Shown here: in pieces, positions 1 through 8,316 of the stretch
Numbering within the stretch: position 1 is the first letter of the stretch
How the letters are laid out: each line of letters opens with the position of its first letter
Origin: CAWJKP01 sp963843465
Lineage (GTDB): Bacteria; Planctomycetota; Planctomycetia; Pirellulales; Thermoguttaceae
Length of the DNA: 64,000 nucleotides
Reading direction: 5' to 3'
Assembly (NCBI GenBank): GCA_963843465.1
Contig: CAWJKP010000004.1
Location: 248,001-312,000 of the forward strand
Position numbers and translations under genes: made by a program
Notes under the pieces: generated by a model
What the model saw: only the letters and a program-made list of their open reading frames with translations
What the model was told of the DNA's origin: nothing
Database searches by the model: none

Positions 1-78
1 GCGTAAGCGAGGCTAAGTCTCTTAGCCGTCCTCGCTTACGCTTCGGGTTACGATGGGCGCATGAATAATCCCGGTTGA
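1..78. repeat. Palindromic repeat P3, copy 1 (cut by window edge)
   Basis: GCGTAAGCGAGG at 1-12 pairs with CCTCGCTTACGC around 31-42, and a GAATAATCCCGG tail follows near 63-74. Another copy with the same tail lies at 1440-1553, and a diverged copy (GCAAGCGAGGG) lies near 42725-42840 in the other orientation. The arms form a hairpin. No coding sense is apparent. Confidence 0.75.
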
Positions 79-778
79 CGCGCTGCCGGCGCGCCAGCTT
101 TCTGCGGCGACGTGTAAGCCCCGTTTCCGCTCGGCGCGGCGCCGGATCGGGCGTCTTCGCGCCTTCCGCCTGAGAACCGACCCTTCTTCGAGAGGTTCCC
201 GTTTCCCCCACTGATTGACGGGACCCTCTCCCCAGGCGTATACTGCCGTCGGCTACGCCGGTCTCACGAACGGTCGAAGCCGCCGGGGGTATTTCTACTG
301 CCATGTCTGCACTATGCTCTCTTTCCAAAACAAAGACTCCCGACCCCTCGTCGCCCGGAACGTGTCCTCGCCCCTGTTGGGCTTGCCCCAGCGGAGCGGA
401 GGATTGGTGTGGGATTCGGGGGACACGAACCGATATTGACAATCTGGGAGACATGGCATTTCGTCGTGCGCCCTGCGCCTAGAAGCCATACGTATGTCAT
501 ACATTACCCAAGCGCGCATAATCAGTTCGTGTCCCCCGAAGACCGAAGACCGGACCGGTCTGTCGCTACAGGCGGAAACACGACGGCACACGGCGTGTGC
601 CTACTACATTGAGCGGCTACCCGCGAACGGTTACGTAGAGGGTAAGGAGGTAGAGAAGAAATGGAGAGAGCAAGGATGCTGGGAATGGAACAGGTGGTGG
701 CGGGCGGAACGGAAGGAGGGCGAAGGCAGTAAATGAGTGACGTCCCCTTCTCCGTGATCGCTTCCCCAAGGCGGTGGG
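79..778. other. Intergenic stretch without a supportable gene
   Basis: I see no convincing gene here. The open frames are short, overlapping and of low protein-like quality. The stretch holds a MITE-like inverted-repeat element (415-540) and a half copy of repeat P1 (about 580-610). Confidence 0.55.
415..540. mobile_element. MITE-like element with 16-bp perfect terminal inverted repeats
   Basis: TTCGGGGGACACGAAC at 415-430 is the exact reverse complement of GTTCGTGTCCCCCGAA at 525-540. The 126-bp element has no meaningful frame. GGGGGACACG-type ends are, from general knowledge, often seen near IS200/REP-associated (Y1) transposases. That link is an inference, and no transposase is present in the window. 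Confidence 0.5.
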
Positions 779-1078
779 TCAACTCGACTGCCGGTGCGCC
801 CAATACCCCGGACGGCGGCTTTGGTGTGCGACTGCCGATACCCAGATCCGATCTGCCAACTCGTCGTAGTAAAGCGAGTAGGGGAACCGATGCAGCGGGC
901 AGAGCCTGATTGACCCCGACCCCACGGCATAGAGTTGCGGGTTCTGTTGAATGCGAGCCAGGGCCGCCTCCAACTCGGATCGGAAGTGGCCCCCCAAACC
1001 AGAGCGTAACCAGTCGTAGTAATCCACCGCGTCGCTAGCTTCCTGTGCCGCGTCGGGGTGGAAATCAATCGGCTTCAC
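779..1078 (-). CDS. ParE/RelE-type toxin of a type II TA pair
   Basis: A 99-aa protein with the ParE/RelE fold pattern: an N-terminal helix-rich part with DYYDWLRSGLGGHF and a C-terminal basic beta segment IRLCPLHRFPYSLYYDELADRIWVSAV, typical of plasmid-stabilisation toxins. Family members act on gyrase or on ribosome-bound mRNA; the target cannot be told from sequence. It follows its antitoxin with a 14-base overlap (1065-1078), which implies translational coupling. Length is normal for the family. The C-terminus (HQSRRPGYWAHRQ) matches the usual ARxPxYW ending. Confidence 0.8.
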   Translation of the reverse strand: MKPIDFHPDAAQEASDAVDYYDWLRSGLGGHFRSELEAALARIQQNPQLYAVGSGSIRLCPLHRFPYSLYYDELADRIWVSAVAHQSRRPGYWAHRQSS

Positions 1079-1298
1079 CGGGCCTCCGCAGGCTTTGCAT
1101 CACCTGCTCGGCTGGGATGCCGATGACCCGTCCGGCGCGGACCTCGTCCATCCGCCGCTCGGCCAACGCGAGCCACTCAGCGGCGGCCCCGTCGTCGGGA
1201 GCCTCCAGGGTGCGCAGGAGATAGTGAGCCAACTCGGCCCGTTCGGGAATCGGTAAGCCCGAGATGGTCGATTTCAACTCTTCAAGTCTAGTGTTCAT
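1065..1298 (-). CDS. Addiction-module antitoxin (PF09720-type, unstable antitoxin)
   Basis: A 77-aa antitoxin that should bind and neutralise the ParE-like protein encoded immediately downstream. It has the family pattern LPxxERxxLAxxLLxxLE, then a W-rich helix (AAEWLALAERRMDEVRAG) and a C-terminal VMQSLRR. I chose the ATG at 1298 over the longer frame start at 1382, because homologous antitoxins begin with a short helix just before the LPIPER box and the extra 28 residues are basic and unrelated. The pair is self-contained, with no promoter that I can assign firmly. Confidence 0.78.
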   Translation of the reverse strand: MNTRLEELKSTISGLPIPERAELAHYLLRTLEAPDDGAAAEWLALAERRMDEVRAGRVIGIPAEQVMQSLRRPGEAD

Positions 1299-1448
1299 GT
1301 TGACCTCAGCCAGAATTCTAATCGGCAACTCGTTTCCAGGCAACACCTTCTGCCGCCTGTTGAGCCGTTTTCTCGCACACAATCATCCAGACATCCCAGA
1401 TTTGGTGGCTGGCACCTCTTCCGGCTCTTTTCCGGCTCCGCATCGTAA

Positions 1449-1553
1449 CCCGAAGCGTAAGCGAGGACGGCTAAGGGACTTGTCCTCGCTTACGCTTCGG
1501 GTTTCGATTCCGCACTCCGCGCCGTTGACATCGCGGGGCGCGAATAATCCCGG
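1449..1553. repeat. Palindromic repeat P3, copy 2
   Basis: CGAAGCGTAAGCGAGGAC near 1450 pairs with GTCCTCGCTTACGCTTCG near 1485-1502. It is followed by the GAATAATCCCGG tail, as in copy 1 at the left end. Confidence 0.8.
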
Positions 1554-1572
1554 TAGGCCAGCCGTGAAGGAC

Positions 1573-2595
1573 CTACTCCGCGGTAAACTCGTCGCGCAGG
1601 AACTTCGCGGCTGTGGGCCAATGATCGGCGGCGGCGGAGAAATCGACCTGCATCGGCTTGACGCTGCGGGGCGACTCCACCTGGAGCTTGACCCTCACGG
1701 CCGGGTTCAACGGGATCTGGGCGCTGGGACCGGCCGCCAGCTTGGCCTCCACTTCCGGCGACAACAGGTAGTCGACCAGCCGCCGGGCCGCCTCGGGATG
1801 CGGACAACCGGCGACGATCGCCAGCGTATTGGGAATGAAGAGCGTGCCCAGGCCGCCGGCCGCCTGGTCGGGATAGACGATCGCCACCGGCGAGGCCCGC
1901 TGGATCTCTTCCAGGGAGTCGTCGGTGTCGGTCAGTCCGAAGGCAATCTGGCCGCCGCCCACGGCCATCGCCACCTGCTTGTTGCCGGAGAGGATCTGGA
2001 CCTGGTTGGCCTTGAGCTTGCGGTAGTAGTCCTTCGCCCGATCGTCGCCCCAGACGACGAACAGGCAAGCGGCCTGCGTGGCGGTAGTCCCGTAGAGCGG
2101 CTTGGCGATCCCGACCCGGCCTCGCCACTGGGGGTCGGCCATGTCGAGGATCGACCGCGGGCGCTTCGCCTCGGGCACCAACTTCGTATTCACCAGCAGC
2201 ACCCGGGCCCGGGCGGCGAAACCGTGCCACGTGCCGGCCGGCGAGCGGCAGGCGGCCGGGTAGCTCCGGGCGATCGGCGGCCGGTAGGGGGCCAGGAGGC
2301 CCTGTTTCTCCAGCAGCACGGTGTGCAGGATCTCGTTGTTCCAGAAGACGTTGCAGCGGGGCCGTTGGCGCTCCGCGGCAATCGCCGTGGCCAGGCCGGC
2401 GGTCTTGGTCGATTCGGTGTCGAACTTGGGCAGCACGCGGATACCGGTCGCTTGGGTGAAATCGGCGAAGATCGGCGCGGAGAATTCCGAGTCCAAGGCC
2501 GTGTAGACCACCACGTCCGAGCCGGACGGCGACCAGCAGCCACCCAACAGCAGGCAGCCGACCGCCGGGATGGCGAGTTTTCCCCAAAAAGGCAT
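1573..2595 (-). CDS. ABC transporter substrate-binding lipoprotein, Fe3+-type (FutA/AfuA-like)
   Basis: A 340-aa periplasmic binding protein. It has a type II signal peptide with lipobox L-G-G-C (Cys20), then VVVYTALDSEFSAPIFADF, the usual start of iron(III)-binding proteins. Further conserved blocks are VFWNNEILHTVLLEKQGLL, a WRGRVGIAKPLYGTT segment and a C-terminal AARRLVDYLLSPEVEAKLA. The family delivers ferric iron to an ABC permease. No permease or ATPase gene is adjacent, so this is an orphan binding protein or its partners lie elsewhere. I prefer the ATG at 2595, which has GGGAAAG upstream, to the TTG at 2610. Confidence 0.8.
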   Translation of the reverse strand: MPFWGKLAIPAVGCLLLGGCWSPSGSDVVVYTALDSEFSAPIFADFTQATGIRVLPKFDTESTKTAGLATAIAAERQRPRCNVFWNNEILHTVLLEKQGLLAPYRPPIARSYPAACRSPAGTWHGFAARARVLLVNTKLVPEAKRPRSILDMADPQWRGRVGIAKPLYGTTATQAACLFVVWGDDRAKDYYRKLKANQVQILSGNKQVAMAVGGGQIAFGLTDTDDSLEEIQRASPVAIVYPDQAAGGLGTLFIPNTLAIVAGCPHPEAARRLVDYLLSPEVEAKLAAGPSAQIPLNPAVRVKLQVESPRSVKPMQVDFSAAADHWPTAAKFLRDEFTAE

Positions 2596-2699
2596 CGGAA
2601 TCTTTCCCAAGGTAAGTCGCGGGGCTCCGCCGAGCGGCGTCGCCTATCGTACAATAGGGTAAGGACTCCAAGGCGAAAGGACAACCGGCCGCCACGGTC

Positions 2700-2875
2700 T
2701 GGAGAGCGAGGCAAGCTCGCGCAAGCGAGCGCCGGCCCACCAGAAGAGAGTGGTTAGTGGTCGGTGGTCAGTGGCTAGAAATCTGGAGGGCTGTCAGTTC
2801 TGACCACCGACCACTTAACCACTAACCACTGCTGGTGGGCCGGCGGCCGCCACAGCGGCCTTGTCCCACCCTACG
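2700..2875. repeat. Composite intergenic repeat (P6 halves plus GTGGTTAGTGGTC inverted repeat)
   Basis: An inner inverted repeat (GTGGTTAGTGGTCGGTGGTC at 2751-2770, complement near 2800-2829) is bracketed by P6 halves that read GGCAAGCTCGCGCAAGCGAG and GGCCTTGTCCCACCCTACG. The same nesting occurs at 53597-53786, which suggests stepwise insertion of one repeat into another. Confidence 0.7.
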
Positions 2876-2924
2876 ATTGCCGGAAAGTGTTTACTTGCGC
2901 CGAACCGAACGCGAGGCGACTCCC

Positions 2925-4229
2925 TTGGTCACGCATCGTCTTCTCCTCCCGCTGGCTTTGCTGGCCGCGATGGTCGCCGCACCGATCGCCAGGCCGGCTC
3001 GGGCGGAGCGGCCCAAGGTGGTCGTCGACGAAGCCCGGACCGCGGCGGCCGGAATCCGCAAGCTGGCCGGCAAACACCTCACGCTCTACACCGACCTGCC
3101 CAGCTTCAAGGAGGTCGACGAGTTGCCCGAGGTCTTCGACCTGGCGGTTCCCCAGTGGTGCGCCTACTTCCACGCCAATCCGGCCAAGCTGTCGGACTGG
3201 CGGATGACGGCTTTTCTCATCAAGGACAGGCAGCCATTCAGCAGGGCCGGCTTGTTGCCCGACGACTTGCCGCCGTTCGTCAACGGCTATTGCTTTGGCC
3301 ACCAGCTCTGGCTCAACGAGCAGGCGACGGACTATTACCGGCGGCACCTGTTGCTGCACGAAGGGACGCACGGTTTCATGCAGACCGTGTTGGGTGGCAT
3401 GGGCCCGCCGTGGTACGCCGAGGGAATGGCCGAGCTGATGGGCACCCACCGCTGGAAGGACGGCCGGCTGGAGCTCGGCTACCTGCCGGTCAGCCGCGAG
3501 GAGGTGCCGTATTGGGGCCGGGTGAAGATCGTCGACGACGACTTGAAGGCCCATCGGGGGAAGACGCTCCAGGCCGTGCTGGACTACACCCCCGCCCATT
3601 GGGAAAACAGCCCTTACGGCTGGTGGTGGGCGGCGGCCACCTTCCTCGAGCGCCATCCCCGCTACCGGAAACGGTTTCACGAGCTGATACCGCTGGTCCG
3701 CCAGCGGGACTTCAACCAGCGGTTCCGCGCCATGTTCGCCGCCGACTGGGACCAGCTCTGCGAGGAATGGCAGGTGTTTGTCGTCAACCTGGAATACGGC
3801 TACGACGTGCCGCGGATGGCCATCGACTTCCTGCCCGGCCGCGGGCTGCCGCCGTCAGGCGCACGGGCGACCGTGGCGGCCGATCGCGGCTGGCAGTCCA
3901 GCGGAGTTCGCCTCGAAGCGGGCCAGAGTTACCGCCTGCGGGCCAGCGGGCGGTACCAGGTGGGCAATCAGCCGCGGACCTGGTGGTGCGAGCCGGGCGG
4001 GGTCACGATCCGCTACTACCACGGCCACCCGCTGGGCATCCTCCTGGCCGCCGTCCATCCCGAGCCGCCCGGCCCCGGCTCCAGCCCCTTGATCCGGCCG
4101 CAGGTCGTGGGCCTGGGCGCCACGCTCACCCCGCAACGGGCCGGAACGCTTTACCTGCGAATCAACGATTCTGCCGCCGAGCTGGACGACAACGCCGGCT
4201 CGCTCACCGTGGAGATCCAGCCGCAGTAG
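2925..4229 (+). CDS. Secreted zinc metallopeptidase-like protein (HEGTH motif)
   Basis: A 434-aa exported protein counted from the TTG at 2925, which has a GCGAGGCGA ribosome site and gives a clean signal peptide (VTHRLLLPLALLAAMVAA ... ARA). An HExxH motif, H145-E-G-T-H149, is followed by WYAEGMAEL, whose glutamate is the expected third zinc ligand of a gluzincin. The C-terminal part (from about residue 290) is a beta-rich carbohydrate- or protein-binding-like domain (SGVRLEAGQSYRLRASGRYQV). This architecture, a peptidase domain with a C-terminal beta domain, is common in planctomycete secretomes. Substrate unknown. An upstream ATG at 2835 lies inside repeat P6 and was rejected. Confidence 0.72.
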   Translation: MVTHRLLLPLALLAAMVAAPIARPARAERPKVVVDEARTAAAGIRKLAGKHLTLYTDLPSFKEVDELPEVFDLAVPQWCAYFHANPAKLSDWRMTAFLIKDRQPFSRAGLLPDDLPPFVNGYCFGHQLWLNEQATDYYRRHLLLHEGTHGFMQTVLGGMGPPWYAEGMAELMGTHRWKDGRLELGYLPVSREEVPYWGRVKIVDDDLKAHRGKTLQAVLDYTPAHWENSPYGWWWAAATFLERHPRYRKRFHELIPLVRQRDFNQRFRAMFAADWDQLCEEWQVFVVNLEYGYDVPRMAIDFLPGRGLPPSGARATVAADRGWQSSGVRLEAGQSYRLRASGRYQVGNQPRTWWCEPGGVTIRYYHGHPLGILLAAVHPEPPGPGSSPLIRPQVVGLGATLTPQRAGTLYLRINDSAAELDDNAGSLTVEIQPQ

Positions 4230-4244
4230 GGCCCGTCCCCAACG

Positions 4245-4385
4245 GATCAGCGGTCAGCTTTCAGCGATCAGCTTTCAGCTTCCGGCTTTTCAGGTCGTAA
4301 GCGCTTCTCTATATTAGGTTGTGACCAATAGCGAGTCAGCTCCTTGCCAGCTCGGCTGACCGCTGAAAGCTGACCGCTCTGACAG
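4245..4385. repeat. Inverted repeat GATCAGCGGTCAGCTTTCAG
   Basis: GCGGTCAGCTTTCAGCGATC around 4250-4270 is complementary to the GCTGACCGCTGAAAGCTGAC stretch around 4357-4377. It lies between the peptidase and the response regulator and has no coding potential. Confidence 0.65.
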
Positions 4386-4410
4386 AACGATCCTCCGGAC
4401 ACATCCGCCC

Positions 4411-4863
4411 ATGGCCAAGAGCAAGATCCTCATTGCCGACGACAATTCGACCAACGTGGAGTTGTTGGAGGCCTACCTGGCCGACCTCGATTGCCAGATC
4501 CAAATCGCCGTGGACGGGCGGGACACGCTGGACAAGGTGGCCTCGTTCCAGCCCGACCTGATCCTCCTGGACATCATGATGCCCAAGCTCAGCGGCTTCG
4601 AGGTCTGCAAGAAGATCAAGGGCGACCCGCGGATGCGGCAGATCATGGTCTTGATGGTCACCGCGTTGAACGAGCAGGGCGACATCGAGCGGGCGGTCAA
4701 GGTCGGCTGCGACGATTTCTTGAGCAAGCCCGTCAACAAGCTGGAGCTGGTCACGCGGGTGAAAAACATGCTCAAGCTCCACCACGTGACCGACGAGCTG
4801 GAGCGTCTGCGGCGCTATATCGACAGCATCGAAGACGAATCCGGGCCCAAGCCCGACGTGTAG
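4411..4863 (+). CDS. Single-domain response regulator (CheY/PleD-like receiver)
   Basis: A 150-aa stand-alone receiver domain. The acidic pair D10-D11, phospho-acceptor D54 (LILLDIMMPKLSGFE), T84 (MVTALN) and K107 (FLSKPVN) are all present, so it should be phosphorylatable. About 30 residues after the domain form a helical tail (DELERLRRYIDSIEDE) with no output domain. It would act through protein-protein contact or in a phosphorelay. The cognate kinase is not adjacent. The repeats on both sides isolate it from operons. Confidence 0.9.
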   Translation: MAKSKILIADDNSTNVELLEAYLADLDCQIQIAVDGRDTLDKVASFQPDLILLDIMMPKLSGFEVCKKIKGDPRMRQIMVLMVTALNEQGDIERAVKVGCDDFLSKPVNKLELVTRVKNMLKLHHVTDELERLRRYIDSIEDESGPKPDV

Positions 4864-4900
4864 CCCGCACTGCTCACCGGTTGGTCGTAGCATGGGCGTT

Positions 4901-4933
4901 CAGTTTGCCCAACTTATTGTTTTACAGGCCCTT
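4901..4933. repeat. Short dispersed repeat (TTATTGTTTTACAGGCCC)
   Basis: The same sequence recurs inverted at 41246-41276 (GGGCCTGTAAAACAATAAGT), and a diverged form occurs just after metG at 45299-45322. It is a short dispersed element lying at gene ends. Confidence 0.55.
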
Positions 4934-4944
4934 AGCCGCCCAGC

Positions 4945-5247
4945 CTACCGCAGACGCCAGGCAAGCCGCGACAGGAACACCAGCAGGCCGTAACTGATGA
5001 GCATCAGGCCAACGAGCCTGACAAGAAAGCCCGCCACTGCGAAGACAAATCCGGCCGTTGGGTGTTTCCGCAGGGAAAGCGGGTGATAGCCGACAAAGCT
5101 GACACAGACTCCCACCAAAATCGTGACGGGAACGCTCCAATCCGTCGAGACGCCAATAGAACAGAGCACGGCAACGAACGTCGAGAACACCATCAGCGAC
5201 CACAGACTGTACTGATACCAGCGGCCATTCGGTCTGGTTTCGTTCAT
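4945..5247 (-). CDS. Small planctomycete-type membrane protein, function unknown
   Basis: A 100-aa protein with about three hydrophobic helices (SLWSLMVFSTFVAVLCSIGV; VPVTILVGVCVSFVGYH; FVFAVAGFLVRLVGLMLISYGLLVFL). The N-terminal RWYQYSLWSL followed by a VLC-containing helix resembles the RxFQFSLRTLL-type N-terminus seen on many planctomycete membrane proteins of unknown role. No enzymatic motif is visible. It is monocistronic on the minus strand. Confidence 0.6.
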   Translation of the reverse strand: MNETRPNGRWYQYSLWSLMVFSTFVAVLCSIGVSTDWSVPVTILVGVCVSFVGYHPLSLRKHPTAGFVFAVAGFLVRLVGLMLISYGLLVFLSRLAWRLR

Positions 5248-5310
5248 GTGGCGGAGTGTAGCCGAAAGGAACGAATGCGACCGCAGAGTTATCGGGCTAC
5301 CCGCTTTTCC

Positions 5311-6564
5311 CTATCCCTTGACTCCCGGCATCGCCGTGGCGTAACTGCCTTGGGCGTCGGGCAGGGTTGGGGGATCGGCGTCGAGACGGTAACGGGCGGG
5401 GGCCAGGCGGACGGTGGAGCGGGTGGCCTCGTCCCAAGTGATGAGCTGGCCGCTGTAGGTCGCCATACGGCCCATGACGGCGGTCATGCTGCTGGCGGCG
5501 CCGTAGTCGGCGTCGAGACGATAGGGTCCGACGCCAAGGATGCTGGCGGCCAGGTCGTCGTGCTCGCGCTGGTAGGGGTTGTCGCCGCCGTAACCCTTGG
5601 CGCGGAGGCTCCGCGGGGTCATGGCGCCCATGCCCCAGGGACCGACGCCTAAGGTGAGCGAGCCCCGCGTGCCGTGGACGTTGTCGGAGACGTGGACCCA
5701 GGCGCCGGGCTGCTGCCGGGCCTGGCAGAAATGACGGACTCCGCCGGCGTACTCGAACTCGACGCAGTGATGGTCCCAGATGTCGCCGTTGCCCGGTCCG
5801 GTGCGGACCTCGCGGCCGCCCAGCCCATTGGCTGCCAGCGGCGGGCCGTCCATCACCCAGTTGGCCACGTCGATCAAGTGCGTCGCCTGCTCGACGAAGT
5901 GGTCGCCGGAGAGCCAGCAGAAGACGCCCCAGTGGCGGATCTGGTACTCCATCTCGCTCATTCCCGCGGGCTTGAGCTGGCCCGCCCTGCCGCCGGCGGC
6001 CATGTTGAAGTAGGTGCGGATCAAGCGGACCTGGCCGATCGCCCCGTCGCGGATGCGCCGGATGCCGTCGAGGTAGTTCTGCTGGTGCCGCCGTTGCAAG
6101 CCGACGACCACGGAAAGCCGCTTGCGCCGGGCCTCCTCGTTGGCGGCCAGCAGCGTGCGGTAGCCGGGGGCGTCGACGCACAGCGGCTTTTCCAGAAAGC
6201 AGTGCTTGCCGGCGCGAACCGCCGCCGCGTAGTGCATCGGGCGGAAGTGAGGCGGCGTGGTCAAGAGCACCAGGTCCACGCCCGCGTCGATCACCCGCTG
6301 ATAGGCGTCGAAGCCCACGAACCGCCGCCCCGCAGGCACGTCGATCCGCGGCTGGAGCTCCTCGTATTTCCAGAGGTTCTCGAAGCTGGCCTCCAGCCGC
6401 TCGGCAAACAGGTCGCCCATGGCCACCAGTTTCACCGGGGCCTTGGTCGAAAGCGCTTCGCGGCAGGCGCCGGTGCCGCGGTTGCCGCAGCCGACGAAGC
6501 CGATGCGGATCGTCTCGCCGCCCGCCGCATGGGCGCCGCGGGCGATGGGTAGGTGGTCGGGCAT
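5311..6564 (-). CDS. Gfo/Idh/MocA family oxidoreductase
   Basis: A 417-aa NAD(P)-dependent oxidoreductase. The N-terminal Rossmann fold starts IRIGFVGCGNRGTGA (GxGxxG). HCFLEKPLCVDAPGY supplies the EKP lysine motif, and DHHCVEFEY with the ITWDEA region completes the alpha/beta C-terminal domain. Planctomycetes encode many such paralogues, mostly in sugar or inositol derivative breakdown; the substrate is not deducible. The ATG at 6564 is preceded by GAGAGGAT; the longer frame to 6771 overlaps the antiporter gene and is unrelated in sequence to the family. No Tat signal is present, unlike the paralogue at 55427-57211. Confidence 0.82.
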   Translation of the reverse strand: MPDHLPIARGAHAAGGETIRIGFVGCGNRGTGACREALSTKAPVKLVAMGDLFAERLEASFENLWKYEELQPRIDVPAGRRFVGFDAYQRVIDAGVDLVLLTTPPHFRPMHYAAAVRAGKHCFLEKPLCVDAPGYRTLLAANEEARRKRLSVVVGLQRRHQQNYLDGIRRIRDGAIGQVRLIRTYFNMAAGGRAGQLKPAGMSEMEYQIRHWGVFCWLSGDHFVEQATHLIDVANWVMDGPPLAANGLGGREVRTGPGNGDIWDHHCVEFEYAGGVRHFCQARQQPGAWVHVSDNVHGTRGSLTLGVGPWGMGAMTPRSLRAKGYGGDNPYQREHDDLAASILGVGPYRLDADYGAASSMTAVMGRMATYSGQLITWDEATRSTVRLAPARYRLDADPPTLPDAQGSYATAMPGVKG

Positions 6565-6640
6565 GGATGCGATCCTCTCAAGCGGATGGGAAGGGAACAC
6601 AAGACTCCATACTACCGGAAGGAAATCGAGCGGAAAAGCC

Positions 6641-7879
6641 CTACTCATCGGCCAACCCGTCGGAGTCGTCCACGTCGATGCCGGCCGAGGCGGCTTGCAA
6701 CGCTGCGATTTCTTCGCTGGCCAACGGCGCGGCGGGCAGTAAGTGGCGTGGAAGGAATACGAGGTTGGCAATCAACGTCGGAATCACGGCGCTGGCAATG
6801 ACCGTCGCTACCAGGAACGAATACTGTTGTTGAGTCACGATTCCGTGCGATAGCCCGTAGAGGGCCGAAATGGTTCCGAAGGTGAGCCCTGTGGACATCA
6901 TCAGGGTGTAGTACCATCGTTCCTTGCGGTCTTGCCGGAACATGCCGACGACGGGGAAAAGGCCGAAGATCTTCGACGCCGACTTGCCTGCGAAAAGCGT
7001 CAGGAACACCAGCGGGGCGGCTGCCAGCGCCGGCAGGGAAACGAGCGATCCGGCGCGGAGGAAATAGAAAGGCGTGAGGAAGCCGATGGTCAGCGTTCGC
7101 AGGCGGCGGATGTAGAAGTGGTCGCGGCCGACCGTTTTGGCCAACAACATGCCGGCGATGTAGGCAGGCAGCACCGCTTCACTGCCGGCCCATAGCGCCA
7201 GCGCGCCCAGCGCCAGCAGCACCAGCAGGATCCACTTGGTCCTGATGGCGGCGGTCCGGTTGCCGTACCAGGCAATCAGGCGCGAGGTGATCCACGGCAG
7301 CAGAACGAGGAGAACGAGCGACACTCCGGCAAAGACGGCGGTTCGATAGGTGAAGGGGGCGAAAACAAGCCCCAGCGCAATCACCGTACCCAGGTCGTTG
7401 ACGAAACACGCGCCGAGAATGCCTTTGCCGAAGTCGGTCTTGTTGAAGCCGGATTCGAGCATGACCGCATAGACGACGGCCATCGAGGTGGTGGAAAGGG
7501 CGATGCCGGCAAGCCAGCTTGCCGAGCTGCCCCATCCCAGGACGAATCTGGCCAGGGCCGTGCAGCCCAGGAAGGGCGCGACGAAACCGAAGAGCCCGAC
7601 CACGCTCACTTCTTTCAGCTTGGCTTTCATGGCCGCCGGGTCGAGTTCCGCTCCCGCCAGGAAGGTCAGCAGCACCGCGCCCACCGAAGCCATGAAGCGG
7701 AGCCAATCGAGATTCGCGCCCAGCGCGTTGGGGTAGAACCACTTGTCGGCCGCCAGCGCGGCCACCATCCCCACGCAGATTTCCACCAGGGCCATGGAAA
7801 CCCGCAAATGGCTTGCCACGACGGTGGACACAACGGCCAGGGCCAGCCAGACGGCTGCGATCGAGTAAGCTTGTTCCAT
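6641..7879 (-). CDS. Cation:proton antiporter (CPA2, Na+/H+ exchanger family)
   Basis: A 412-aa integral membrane protein with about 12 hydrophobic helices. FLAGAELDPAAMKAKLKE and IALSTTSMAVVYAVM are signature blocks of CPA2 antiporters, and LGACFVNDLGTVIALGLVF carries the conserved N-D pair of the ion-translocation site. KTDFGK and SASKIFGLFPV also fit. It exchanges Na+ or K+ for H+ at the inner membrane. There is no C-terminal TrkA/RCK domain. The ATG at 7879 has an excellent GGAGGAAC ribosome site; the longer frame to 8041 is rejected. The gene is downstream of the Gfo/Idh gene's start on the same strand but separately punctuated. Confidence 0.85.
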   Translation of the reverse strand: MEQAYSIAAVWLALAVVSTVVASHLRVSMALVEICVGMVAALAADKWFYPNALGANLDWLRFMASVGAVLLTFLAGAELDPAAMKAKLKEVSVVGLFGFVAPFLGCTALARFVLGWGSSASWLAGIALSTTSMAVVYAVMLESGFNKTDFGKGILGACFVNDLGTVIALGLVFAPFTYRTAVFAGVSLVLLVLLPWITSRLIAWYGNRTAAIRTKWILLVLLALGALALWAGSEAVLPAYIAGMLLAKTVGRDHFYIRRLRTLTIGFLTPFYFLRAGSLVSLPALAAAPLVFLTLFAGKSASKIFGLFPVVGMFRQDRKERWYYTLMMSTGLTFGTISALYGLSHGIVTQQQYSFLVATVIASAVIPTLIANLVFLPRHLLPAAPLASEEIAALQAASAGIDVDDSDGLADE

Positions 7880-7927
7880 CGGAGTTCCTCCGCACGGCGG
7901 GCCGGCCGCAAACCGGCGCAGGCCAAC

Positions 7928-7954
7928 AAAAACCCCTGCCTCTCGGCAGGGTTT
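7928..7954 (-). terminator. Rho-independent terminator, probably ending the his operon
   Basis: On the minus strand AAACCCTGCC, a four-base loop and GGCAGGGGTTTTTG form a 9-10 bp stem followed by a T run. It lies downstream of hisB and upstream of the antiporter gene. Confidence 0.6.
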
Positions 7955-8162
7955 GCTGGTGCAAAAATGGAACCCCTGCCGTGAACGCATTGCGGCAGGA
8001 GTCATTAGCCCGATTCCGGGCGGTTGTGCGGGGGACTCCATCCCCAGTGACGTTGGATTCTACTCCGGCTCGCCGAGGCCGTCAACGTCAAGGGATCGAA
8101 CCGGCGACCTCTTTTGCCTCACGGCACCCCGATTGCGGAACTAGGAGGCCACCCGCGGAGTT

Positions 8163-8300
8163 TTGGAGTGCGGCGACTCGTCGCCGCTTTCTTGAGCGGC
8201 CGGAAGCGATCGGGAGACATATTTCAGGTGGTCTGTCGTGTACCTCCTGGTGGTAAATACTCCGGAAAGGCGGCGACAAGTCGCCGCACTCCAAAGATCG
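8163..8300. repeat. Inverted repeat GGAGTGCGGCGACTCGTCGC
   Basis: GGAGTGCGGCGACTCGTCGC at about 8164-8183 has its complement GCGGCGACAAGTCGCCGCAC near 8270-8289. Each arm is itself a small hairpin (GGCGAC/GTCGCC). Confidence 0.7.
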
Positions 8301-8316
8301 GTCGCTTGTTCAAGCC

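Larger units (their letters stand above)
7880..8316. other. Non-coding gap downstream of hisB
   Basis: No gene is supportable. The gap holds a minus-strand terminator-like hairpin (7928-7954), a stretch near 8088-8130 that resembles the antisense of a tRNA T-arm but does not fold, and a long-range inverted repeat (8163-8300). Confidence 0.6.

Noticed and set aside
2835..2924. N-terminal extension of the metallopeptidase
   Set aside because: The ATG at 2835 lies in repeat P6, and the extra 30 residues would bury the signal peptide.
8088..8130. tRNA-like sequence (minus strand GGTTCGATCCC)
   Set aside because: The T-loop-like GGTTCGATCCC has no complementary stem, and neither an acceptor stem nor an anticodon arm can be formed around it.
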